From NCBI GenBank assembly GCA_038322575.1, contig JBBQGB010000067.1, forward strand, positions 1-16,455: a DNA stretch of 16,455 nucleotides, given 5' to 3'. A program made the position numbers and the translations under genes. How positions within the stretch are numbered: the stretch's first letter is position 1; each line of letters starts with the position of its first letter. Shown here in pieces: positions 8,046 through 14,648 of this stretch. The notes beneath the pieces are model-generated. The model saw nothing but the letters and a program-made list of their open reading frames with translations, was not told the origin of the DNA and made no database searches. This DNA comes from JACMOY01 sp038322575. Lineage in GTDB: Bacteria > Actinomycetota > Actinomycetes > Actinomycetales > Angustibacteraceae.

Positions 8046-9175
8046 CCGGCGCCGCGGCGGCCACCGCGCCGACGGCACCCGGGCGACTCGGCCAGGCGGT
8101 CGACCCCGTCGAGCTGGCCGCCTACCTCGACCAGCTGGGCGCGTGGCGCGACCGGCGCCGCACCGAGCTGGACGAGCTCGACCGGGCGGCCTTGGCCGCC
8201 CCCGACGCCGCGGCCCTGACCCCCGACGTCACGCTGTCGATGGCGCTGTGGCAGGCCGTGGCCGCGCGGTACGACGAGCTGCAGCGGGTCTGGGACGCGG
8301 GCCGGGTGGGCCCGGTCGAGCGCCAGCGCCTGTCCGCGCTGGTCTGGGGTCGTCTCGACCCGGCCGGTCCCGGGGCGGGGCCGCTGGCCGTGTCGGTGCC
8401 CGAGGCGTGCCGGCTCTCGGACGCGCTGGCCGCCCAGCTGCGCCAACGGCTCTCGCTCGACCCGGTCGGTGTCGACCTCGCCGCCCACCTCGCGTCCCTG
8501 CGGGCGACCCTGGAGCGGGTGCGCGACCGCATCCCCGACGAGCCCGCCGGCCCCACCCGCGACGGCGCCGGTGACCGGCTCGGCCGCCTCGACCAGCGCC
8601 TCGCGGACGTCGTCGAGCGGGCCCGGCGCGGCGCGGACGTCGGTGGGCTGGTCGGGCCGCTCGAGGCCGACGCCGCCCGGTGCGAGCGCGACCTGATCGT
8701 CACCGCGGCCACCCGCCGCGACGACGAGCGCGACCGGGCCCGCGCCCACGCGCTGCGCGCCGAGCTGGTAGCGCTCGGCGAGCGCGTCGCCGGCCTCGCC
8801 GACACCTGCGTCGCCGAGGTGCTGCCCGCCCCGACCCTCGCCGTCCCCCGGGTCGAGTCGCTCGGGCCGGTGCCGGACGACGCTGCCGCCGTCGACGCGT
8901 ACCTGCTGCGGCTCGCCACCGCGGCCCGAGCCCTCGCGTTCGCCCAGGACACCTACACCGCACCGGTTTGCGAGCGGGACGAGCTGCGTCACCTGCTCGA
9001 CCTGTACCGCGCGAAGGCCGACGCCACCGGACGCGACCACGACCCCGAGGTCGCCCGGCTGCACGGCCAGGCGAGCGCGGTCCTGGGCCGGACGCCGACC
9101 GACCTCGGCCGCGCGCGCGCCGCGGTCGCCGCCTTCCAGCTGCTGCTCACCGCGCACCCCGGGGGGACACGATGA
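8042..9175 (+). CDS. Helical protein of unknown function between glnH and pknG
   Basis: I do not recognise this 377-residue protein. It has no signal peptide, TM segment or catalytic motif, and is rich in Ala, Arg, Asp, Glu and Leu in patterns expected of long amphipathic helices. Examples are around residues 20-45 (DQLGAWRDRRRTELDELDRA), 150-210 and 215-255. The region about 310-335 (YTAPVCERDELRHLLDLYRAK) is the most distinctive and reads like a conserved helical hairpin. Its position, overlapping glnH by 4 nt upstream and pknG by 4 nt downstream, makes it a likely cytoplasmic partner of PknG or of the short cytoplasmic face of GlnX. A coiled-coil adaptor is the simplest guess, which is inference from composition and context only. 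Confidence 0.85.
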   Translation: MTGAAAATAPTAPGRLGQAVDPVELAAYLDQLGAWRDRRRTELDELDRAALAAPDAAALTPDVTLSMALWQAVAARYDELQRVWDAGRVGPVERQRLSALVWGRLDPAGPGAGPLAVSVPEACRLSDALAAQLRQRLSLDPVGVDLAAHLASLRATLERVRDRIPDEPAGPTRDGAGDRLGRLDQRLADVVERARRGADVGGLVGPLEADAARCERDLIVTAATRRDDERDRARAHALRAELVALGERVAGLADTCVAEVLPAPTLAVPRVESLGPVPDDAAAVDAYLLRLATAARALAFAQDTYTAPVCERDELRHLLDLYRAKADATGRDHDPEVARLHGQASAVLGRTPTDLGRARAAVAAFQLLLTAHPGGTR

Positions 9176-11379
9176 CCACGACGAGCTGCACCCAGCCGGG
9201 GTGCACCGGAACGATCCTGGACGGGTACTGCGACGTCTGCGGGTCACCGGCCGGAGCGCCGCCGCCCGTGGCCGCAGGCGTCGACAGCGCCCCGTCGGCG
9301 GTCTCGCGGGCCTCGTCGCGGCTCGCCTCGGCACCGATGGGCTCGGCGCGCACCGCGGGCGCCACCAAGGTCACCCGGCGCACCGGCACGTCGTCGGTGC
9401 GGCTGCGCGCCGCACGGCTGGGCGCGGGCCTGACGACGGTGCCCCCGCAGCCCGCGATCGACGCCGCGACGGCGCTGATGGTCGACCCGCAGGTGCCCGA
9501 GGACAAACGGGTCTGTCCCTCGTGCGGCGCCGCGGTCGGGCGCTCGCGCCAGGGCCAGCCCGGGCGCACCGAGGGCTTCTGCCCGCAGTGCCGCAACCCG
9601 TTCTCGTTCACCCCCAAGCTGGCCCCCGGCACCCTGGTGGCCGGCCAGTACGACGTCGCCGGGGCGCTCGCGCACGGCGGGCTCGGCTGGATCTACCTCG
9701 CCCGCGACCGCAACGTGTCGGACCGCTGGGTGGTGCTCAAGGGCCTGCTGAACTCCGGGGACGCCGACGCGCTGGCCGCCGCGATCGCCGAGCGGCAGTT
9801 CCTGGCCCAGGTCGAGCACCCGCTGATCGTCGAGATCTACAACTTCGTCTCGCACGAGGGCGCCGGGTACATCGTCATGGAGTACGTCGGCGGCACGTCG
9901 CTGAAGTCGTTGCTGAAGCAGCGGATGCGCCTCGCCGGCCGCTACGACGCGCTGCCGCTCGACCAGGCGATCGCCTACGTCCTCGAGATCCTGCCCGCGT
10001 TCCAGTACCTGCACGACCTCGCGCTCGTCTACTGCGACTTCAAGCCCGACAACATCATCCAGGTGGGCGACGACGTCCGGTTGATCGACCTCGGGGGCGT
10101 GCGACGCCTGCAGGACAACGACTCTGCCATCTACGGCACCGTCGGCTACCAGGCCCCCGAGGTTCCGGACGTCGGCACCAGCGTGGCCTCGGACATCTAC
10201 ACGATCGGGCGCACCCTCATCGTGCTGGCGATGGAGTTCCGCGGCTACCAGTCGACGTACGTCGCCTCGCTCCCGGCCGTCGCCGACACCCCGCTGTTCC
10301 AGCGTCACGACTCGTTCTACCGGCTGGTCGCCAAGGCCTGCGCCCCCGACCCCGCCGACCGGTTCGCCTCGGCCGCCGAGCTGCGGGTGCAGCTGCTGGG
10401 GGTGCTGCGCGAGGTCGTCGCCACCGACCGACCCGGCGACGCCGCAGCCCGGCACGCGCCGCCGTCCGTGCTGTTCGAGGCACCCAACGTCTCGGACGCC
10501 ACGCTGACCTGGCACGACCTGCCGCGCCTCGTGGTCGACGGCAGCGACCCGCAGGTGGGGTGGCTCGCGACGGTGGGCGTCGACGACCCGACCGAGCGGC
10601 TGGCGCTGCTTGTCGACGCCCCCGAGACCTCGCCCGAGGTGCTGCTCGCCACCGGTCGCGCCGCGCTCGAGGCCGGCCAGCCCGACCTGGTCGAGGCGGC
10701 CGCCGAGCAGCTGCTCGCGGCCGACCCGTGGGAGTGGCGCGCCGTCTGGCTGCAGGGCCTGAAAGCGTTGCACGAGAACGACGGCAGGGCGGCCCAGGCG
10801 GCGTTCAACGCCGTGTACGGACAGGTGCCGGGCGAGCTCGCGCCCAAGCTGGCCCTGGCGCTGGCGTGCGAGGCCAGCGCCGAGCCGGACGTCGCCGAGA
10901 CGCTGTTCGAGGTGTGCGCCCGCAGCGACGCCACCTACACCGCGCCCGCGGCGTTCGGCATGGCCCGCATCCGCGCCGTGCGCGGGGACGTCGACGGCGC
11001 GGTGGCCGCGCTCGACCTGGTGCCCACGACCAGCCGCGCGTTCACCGAGGCCCGGCGGCAGCGGGCCGCGCTGCTGGCCTCGCCGGGTGCCGGTCTGCCC
11101 GCGCTCTCGGCGGCCATGACCAGCATCGAGGGGGTCGGCGTCGACCCGGTCGACCGGGCACGCCTCACGGCCGACGTCCTCGCCGCCGCCCTGCAGCAGG
11201 TGCGCGAGAACGGCCCCCAGCCAGCGATCCGCATCGGCGGGTACACCGCTGCCGAGCCGTCCCTGCGCGACGGCCTCGAGAACGCCTACCGGGCCCTGGC
11301 CGCCATGAGCTCCGGCCGCGACGCGAAGGTCGAGCTGGTCGACCGGGCCAACCACGTGCGCCGCTGGACGCTGCGATGA
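9172..11379 (+). CDS. pknG: PknG-type serine/threonine protein kinase
   Basis: The 735-residue product follows mycobacterial PknG (750 residues) closely. Residues 1-30 hold a zinc ribbon (C6, C11, C20, C23). A Ser/Thr/Arg-rich disordered segment (about 55-90) is a likely autophosphorylation and docking region. A rubredoxin-like domain has C115-C118 and C137-C140, with the same spacing as C106/C109/C128/C131 of M. tuberculosis PknG. The kinase domain (about 155-430) shows the Gly loop AHGGLGWIYLA, Lys190 in WVVLKG, the catalytic loop YCDFKPDN (D289) and the metal-binding DLG (D306). The C-terminal part (about 480-735) is a TPR domain containing GELAPKLALALA. It is a non-RD kinase with Cys before the catalytic Asp. 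In the family it phosphorylates GarA/OdhI to control 2-oxoglutarate dehydrogenase and glutamate metabolism. It is cytosolic or membrane-associated, and both ends overlap neighbours by 4 nt. Confidence 0.97.
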   Translation: MTTTSCTQPGCTGTILDGYCDVCGSPAGAPPPVAAGVDSAPSAVSRASSRLASAPMGSARTAGATKVTRRTGTSSVRLRAARLGAGLTTVPPQPAIDAATALMVDPQVPEDKRVCPSCGAAVGRSRQGQPGRTEGFCPQCRNPFSFTPKLAPGTLVAGQYDVAGALAHGGLGWIYLARDRNVSDRWVVLKGLLNSGDADALAAAIAERQFLAQVEHPLIVEIYNFVSHEGAGYIVMEYVGGTSLKSLLKQRMRLAGRYDALPLDQAIAYVLEILPAFQYLHDLALVYCDFKPDNIIQVGDDVRLIDLGGVRRLQDNDSAIYGTVGYQAPEVPDVGTSVASDIYTIGRTLIVLAMEFRGYQSTYVASLPAVADTPLFQRHDSFYRLVAKACAPDPADRFASAAELRVQLLGVLREVVATDRPGDAAARHAPPSVLFEAPNVSDATLTWHDLPRLVVDGSDPQVGWLATVGVDDPTERLALLVDAPETSPEVLLATGRAALEAGQPDLVEAAAEQLLAADPWEWRAVWLQGLKALHENDGRAAQAAFNAVYGQVPGELAPKLALALACEASAEPDVAETLFEVCARSDATYTAPAAFGMARIRAVRGDVDGAVAALDLVPTTSRAFTEARRQRAALLASPGAGLPALSAAMTSIEGVGVDPVDRARLTADVLAAALQQVRENGPQPAIRIGGYTAAEPSLRDGLENAYRALAAMSSGRDAKVELVDRANHVRRWTLR

Positions 11380-12437
11380 CCGCCCAGGGCGCGCCGTCCG
11401 CCCTGACCTGCGAGGCGTGCGGCGCGGGCATCACCAGCGACGCGAGGTTCTGCGAGGCCTGCGGGGCCGACCTGCCGGGCGAGCCGACCCGCGTCCCCGC
11501 CTCCCTGACGGGCGCCGATCCCGCCACCGCCGCCGCCCAGGCACCGCCTCCCGCCGCCTGCCGCGAGTGCGGGGGCGCGGTCGACGACGACGGCTACTGC
11601 ACCACCTGCGGCACCAAGGCCCCCCGCGAGCGCGACCACTTCATAGAGACGCCGCAGGCGTGGGTGGCGGGCGTGTGCGACCGCGGGATCCGGCACTCGC
11701 GCAACGAGGACGCGATGGCGCTGGACGCCGACCCGGCACCGGGCGGGAGGGCCGTCCTGGTCGTGTGCGACGGCGTCTCGTCGTCGCTGGACTCCGACGT
11801 CGCCAGCCTGGCCGCCGCCCGCGCGGCCCGGGCCGTGCTGCTGTCCTCGCGCGCGCAGGGCGTCGGCACCGGATCGGCGCTGGTCGCCGCCATCGGCGCC
11901 CGGCTGACCGCCGCCACCGACGCCGCGAGCGAGGCGGTCGTGGCCACGACCCGCCCTGACCACGCCGCGAGCCCGCCGTCCTGCACGTTCGTGGCCGCGG
12001 TGGTCGAGGGCGACCTGGTCGTGGCCGCCGTGGTCGGCGACAGCCGTGCGTACTGGCTGCCGGACGCCGGCCCCGCCGTAGCGCTGACGGTCGACGACTC
12101 GGTGGCGGCCGTGCAGATCGCCGCCGGCACGCCGCGCGAGGTGGCCGAGTCCGGCCCGCAGGCCCACGCCATCACCCGGTGGCTGGGGATCGACGCACCC
12201 GACCACGCGCCGCGGCTCACCTCGGTCGTCGTCACCGATCCCGGCTGGCTGGTCGTGTGCTCGGACGGGCTGTGGAACTACTGCTCCGAGGCGCAGGCTC
12301 TCGCCGAGCTGGTGCGGGCCACGGCCGCCGGCGCCGCGGGCGAACCGCTGGCGACGGCGTCCGCCCTCGTCGACTGGGCCAACGCCCAGGGCGGACATGA
12401 CAACATCACCGTGGCGCTGGCCCGCCTCGGCGGCTGA
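11376..12437 (+). CDS. Double zinc-ribbon PP2C-family protein phosphatase
   Basis: The 353-residue protein starts with two Cys4 zinc ribbons: C12/C15/C26/C29 (CEACG...FCEACG) and C62/C65/C75/C78 (CRECG...YCTTCG). A PP2C (PPM) domain follows from about residue 92. Its metal-ligand motifs are present: RHSRNEDAMAL (E111, D112), VVCDGVSSS (D132, G133), GDSRAYWL, CSDGLWNY and C-terminal HDNITVAL. It should be an active Mn/Mg-dependent Ser/Thr phosphatase, cytoplasmic, and encoded immediately after PknG with a 4-nt overlap, so it is the obvious antagonist of the kinase. The DGVSSS variant replaces the more usual DGMGG-type loop, a variant seen in this class of operon-linked phosphatases. No TM anchor is present, unlike PstP-type enzymes. 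Confidence 0.94.
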   Translation: MTAQGAPSALTCEACGAGITSDARFCEACGADLPGEPTRVPASLTGADPATAAAQAPPPAACRECGGAVDDDGYCTTCGTKAPRERDHFIETPQAWVAGVCDRGIRHSRNEDAMALDADPAPGGRAVLVVCDGVSSSLDSDVASLAAARAARAVLLSSRAQGVGTGSALVAAIGARLTAATDAASEAVVATTRPDHAASPPSCTFVAAVVEGDLVVAAVVGDSRAYWLPDAGPAVALTVDDSVAAVQIAAGTPREVAESGPQAHAITRWLGIDAPDHAPRLTSVVVTDPGWLVVCSDGLWNYCSEAQALAELVRATAAGAAGEPLATASALVDWANAQGGHDNITVALARLGG

Positions 12438-12446
12438 CCCGACTCC

Positions 12447-12452
12447 AGGAGG
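12447..12452 (+). promoter_or_regulatory. Ribosome binding site that sets the VWA gene start
   Basis: AGGAGG lies in the 21-nt gap between the phosphatase and VWA genes. It is 6 nt from the ATG at 12459 but only 3 nt from the GTG at 12456, so the ATG is preferred. This is one of only two junctions in the operon with its own strong site, hinting that the VWA protein is made at a higher level. Confidence 0.65.
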
Positions 12453-12458
12453 CACGTG

Positions 12459-13742
12459 ATGGCCGACTTCACCGCAGCGGTGTTCCAGAACGAGTTCCTG
12501 CCGGACGGCGGCACCGACGTCCACGCGATCGTGACGGTCACGTGCTCCGGAGCCGGGCAGGCGGGGCAGTCCGGATCGGGGGCGGCCGCCGAGATGATCA
12601 TCGTCGACACCTCCGGGTCGATGGGCGCGAACGGCATCCGGGCCGCCCAGCAGGCTGCGGCGGCGGCCCTGGACCAGGTGCTCGACGGCACGTGGTTCGC
12701 GGTCGTCGCGGGCAACCACGTCGCGCGCCTGGCCTACCCCAGCGCCACGCGCGAGCTCGCGATGGCGCGGATGGACCCGCAGACCCGGGCTGCCGCGCGC
12801 GCCGCGATCGGCACCTTCGCCGCCGACGGCGGCACCGCCATGGGCACCTGGCTCGAGCTGGCGGCCGCGGTGTTCGACACGGTGCCCTCGGCCACGCAAC
12901 GGCACGCGATCCTGCTCACCGACGGCAAGAACCAGCACGAGACGCCGCAGGAGCTCACCGCCCGGTTGGCCGGCGCCACCGGGCGGTTCCAGTGCGACTG
13001 CCGCGGGGTCGGCGCCGACTGGGAGGTCGGCGAGGTGCGCCGGATCGCGACGGCGCTGATGGGCACCGTCGACCTGATCCCCACGCCGAGCGAGATGGCC
13101 GGCGAGTTCGAGCGCCTGATGCGGGCCGCGATGGGGCGCGGTGTGGCGGCCGCCGACCTGCGGGTGTGGGCGCCGCAGGGCGCGCAGGTGCTGTTCGTGC
13201 GCCAGGTCGCCCCCGCGGTCGAGGACCTCACGACCCGGCGCCGCGAGGTCAACGCCTTGACCGGCGCCTACCCGACCGGCAGCTGGGGCGACGAGTCGCG
13301 CGACTTCCACGTCGCGGTGCGGGTGGCGGCCAAGGGCGTCGGGCAGGAACAGCTCGCGGCCCGGGTCCAGCTGGCGCTCGGCGACGACGTGAAGGCCCAG
13401 GGACTGGTCAAGGCGCTGTGGTCGGACGACGACGGGCTGACCGCACGCATCAACCCCGAGGTCGCGCACTACACCGGCCAGACCGAGCTGGCCGAGGCGA
13501 TCCAGGACGGCCTGGCCGCCAAGGCCGCCGGCGACGACGCCACGGCGACCGCCAAGCTCGGGCGCGCCGTCCAGCTCGCCGCCGAGACCGGCAACGACGA
13601 GGCCACGTCCAAGCTGCGCAAGGTCGTCGACATCGAGGAGCCCGGCACCGGCAAGGTGCGCCTGCGCAAGGCCGTCGACCGGCTCGACGAGATGGCGCTC
13701 GACACCGCCTCGACCAAGACCTCGCGGGTGCGTCCGTCGTGA
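12459..13742 (+). CDS. VWA (von Willebrand factor A) domain protein
   Basis: The 427-residue cytoplasmic protein has a VWA domain at about residues 44-230 with an intact MIDAS: VDTSGSMG (D50, S52, S54), a downstream DGGTAMGTWL threonine loop and LLTDGKNQ. A short N-terminal strand region (1-30) precedes it. A beta-rich second domain (about 235-325) and a charged helical C-terminus follow, with an Ala-rich TPR-like repeat at about 345-385 (AAKAAGDDATATAKLGRAVQ). VWA domains bind metal-dependent protein ligands and are common partners of AAA+ ATPases, PP2C phosphatases and TelA/TerD proteins. Here it could be the scaffold on which the AAA+ protein acts, which is inference from co-occurrence. 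There is no signal peptide or TM helix. Its stop overlaps the FHA gene start, so the two are probably translated together. Confidence 0.93.
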   Translation: MADFTAAVFQNEFLPDGGTDVHAIVTVTCSGAGQAGQSGSGAAAEMIIVDTSGSMGANGIRAAQQAAAAALDQVLDGTWFAVVAGNHVARLAYPSATRELAMARMDPQTRAAARAAIGTFAADGGTAMGTWLELAAAVFDTVPSATQRHAILLTDGKNQHETPQELTARLAGATGRFQCDCRGVGADWEVGEVRRIATALMGTVDLIPTPSEMAGEFERLMRAAMGRGVAAADLRVWAPQGAQVLFVRQVAPAVEDLTTRRREVNALTGAYPTGSWGDESRDFHVAVRVAAKGVGQEQLAARVQLALGDDVKAQGLVKALWSDDDGLTARINPEVAHYTGQTELAEAIQDGLAAKAAGDDATATAKLGRAVQLAAETGNDEATSKLRKVVDIEEPGTGKVRLRKAVDRLDEMALDTASTKTSRVRPS

Positions 13743-14458
13743 GCGGCGGCACCTGCCCCAACGGGCACCCCAGCACCTCGCTCGACTACTGCGACACCTG
13801 CGGTGCACCGATGCCCGCGGCGGGCGCCCCTGCAGCGCCCGCTCCCACCCCGGCGCCGTCGTCCGCCAAGGCGTGCGCCAGCTGCGGCACCGACAACCCC
13901 CCGGACGCGCTGTTCTGCGAGAGCTGCGGCTACGACTTCACCACCGGGGCGATGCCGCGGCTGGTTCCGCCGCCGTCCGCACTCGACCTCGCTTCGCCAG
14001 CGCCCGCGACCGCTCCGCCCCTGGCGCCGTCCGTGCCCCTGGAGTGGGTGGCCGAGGTGTGGGTCGACCCTGACTGGTACGCCGAGCAGGACAGCGACGA
14101 GCCGTGCCCCTCCCCCGGTCTGCCGGTCGTCGTCCCGCTGACGGTGCGCAGCGTGCTGGTCGGCCGCACCTCCAAGAGCCGGGGGATCCACCCCGACATC
14201 GACTGCGGCGCCGACGTCGGTGTCAGCCGGCGCCAGGCCCAGCTCAGCACCGACGGCACCCGCTGGTGGGTCGAGGACCTCCAGTCCTCCAACGGCACTT
14301 ATGTCGGGTCGGCCGCCGGTCCGCTCCCCACCGACGCCCTGGTGCCCGGTCAGCGCCGCGAACTCGCCGAGGACGACCGCGTGTACGTCGGCGCCTGCAC
14401 CCGGATCGTCGTCCGCCGCGCCACCGACGCCGAGCGAGCCGACGGCCCCGGGTCCTGA
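13739..14458 (+). CDS. Double zinc-ribbon FHA domain protein
   Basis: The 239-residue protein has two small zinc ribbons, C6/H10/C18/C21 and C46/C49/C60/C63 (CASCG...FCESCG), separated by a Pro/Ala linker. A second Pro-rich linker (about 74-100) leads to a C-terminal FHA domain (about 101-230). The FHA phosphothreonine-binding residues are visible: GR (G142-R143), SRR (S163-R164-R165) and SSNGTYVG (N185). The usual SxxH histidine is Gln (SRRQ). It is the natural reader for PknG-phosphorylated sites. Unlike GarA/OdhI, it has no N-terminal ETTS-type phosphosite, so it is not a simple GarA equivalent. As the last gene of the operon, it starts at a GTG overlapping the VWA stop; a hairpin lies just downstream. 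Confidence 0.93.
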   Translation: MSGGTCPNGHPSTSLDYCDTCGAPMPAAGAPAAPAPTPAPSSAKACASCGTDNPPDALFCESCGYDFTTGAMPRLVPPPSALDLASPAPATAPPLAPSVPLEWVAEVWVDPDWYAEQDSDEPCPSPGLPVVVPLTVRSVLVGRTSKSRGIHPDIDCGADVGVSRRQAQLSTDGTRWWVEDLQSSNGTYVGSAAGPLPTDALVPGQRRELAEDDRVYVGACTRIVVRRATDAERADGPGS

Positions 14459-14462
14459 GGAC

Positions 14463-14485
14463 ACGTCGGCAGCGATGCTGCACGT
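14463..14485 (+). terminator. Hairpin after the operon, possible terminator
   Basis: GCAGC (14469-14473) and GCTGC (14477-14481) pair around a GAT loop. Outer ACGT arms (14463-14466 and 14482-14485) can extend the stem past a 2-nt CG bulge. It starts 5 nt after the FHA stop. There is no T-tract, which is common for GC-rich actinobacterial terminators, but it could equally be a processing or regulatory hairpin. Confidence 0.35.
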
Positions 14486-14636
14486 CGTCCGGATGTCGCG
14501 TGCCGCGGGACCGGCTGCCTACCGGCCAGTTTGACGCGGCTAGGGGGATGACAGCGTGCGCGGAGGATGTCAGGATCAGCCTGCTGTAGTTCTCGGATGT
14601 TGTTTGGCGGGTTTCTGTTTCATCCGTTCGCGTCCT

Positions 14637-14642
14637 GGAGGG
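14637..14642 (+). promoter_or_regulatory. Ribosome binding site of the GVxG-repeat protein gene
   Basis: GGAGGG lies 6 nt before the ATG at 14649. It decides the start against an upstream in-frame GTG at 14556, whose 31-residue extension would have an unusual Cys-rich composition. Confidence 0.7.
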
Positions 14643-14648
14643 CCTCAC

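Larger units (their letters stand above)
2596..14458 (+). other. Apparent ten-gene operon (telA to FHA) with chained translational overlaps
   Basis: Ten genes run in one direction with almost no spacing. Seven junctions are 4-nt NTGA overlaps, at 4436-4439, 5791-5794, 7089-7092, 8042-8045, 9172-9175, 11376-11379 and 13739-13742. The two exceptions are gaps of 20 nt (3850-3869) and 21 nt (12438-12458). No internal terminator-like hairpin with a T-tract was seen. The overlaps predict translational coupling and fixed stoichiometry, consistent with one signalling complex. Confidence 0.85.
14459..14648. other. Intergenic region between the signalling operon and the repeat-protein gene
   Basis: These 190 nt hold no convincing gene. 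Contents are a hairpin right after the FHA stop (14463-14485), three direct GGATGT hexamers (14491-14496, 14565-14570, 14595-14600) and an inverted pair CGGATG/CATCCG (14594-14599 and 14621-14626). The stretch 14585-14632 is notably T-rich for this genome. No TANNNT box was found, although TTGACG (14531-14536) occurs. A promoter for the downstream pair is expected here but cannot be pinned down. Confidence 0.5.

Noticed and set aside
12456..12458. GTG as start of the VWA gene
   Set aside because: It is only 3 nt from AGGAGG; the adjacent ATG at 12459 has normal 6-nt spacing.
5518..13808. Several other long antisense frames (5518-7380, 6624-8078, 7976-9334, 9244-11355, 11286-13808)
   Set aside because: All are on the strand opposite genes with recognised motifs, and their translations have the same shadow composition.
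14531..14536. TTGACG as the -35 of a promoter for the repeat-protein gene
   Set aside because: No -10-like TANNNT occurs 16-19 nt downstream.
14556..14648. N-terminal extension of the repeat protein from the GTG at 14556
   Set aside because: The extension is Cys-rich and unlike the rest, whereas the ATG at 14649 has a well-spaced GGAGGG.
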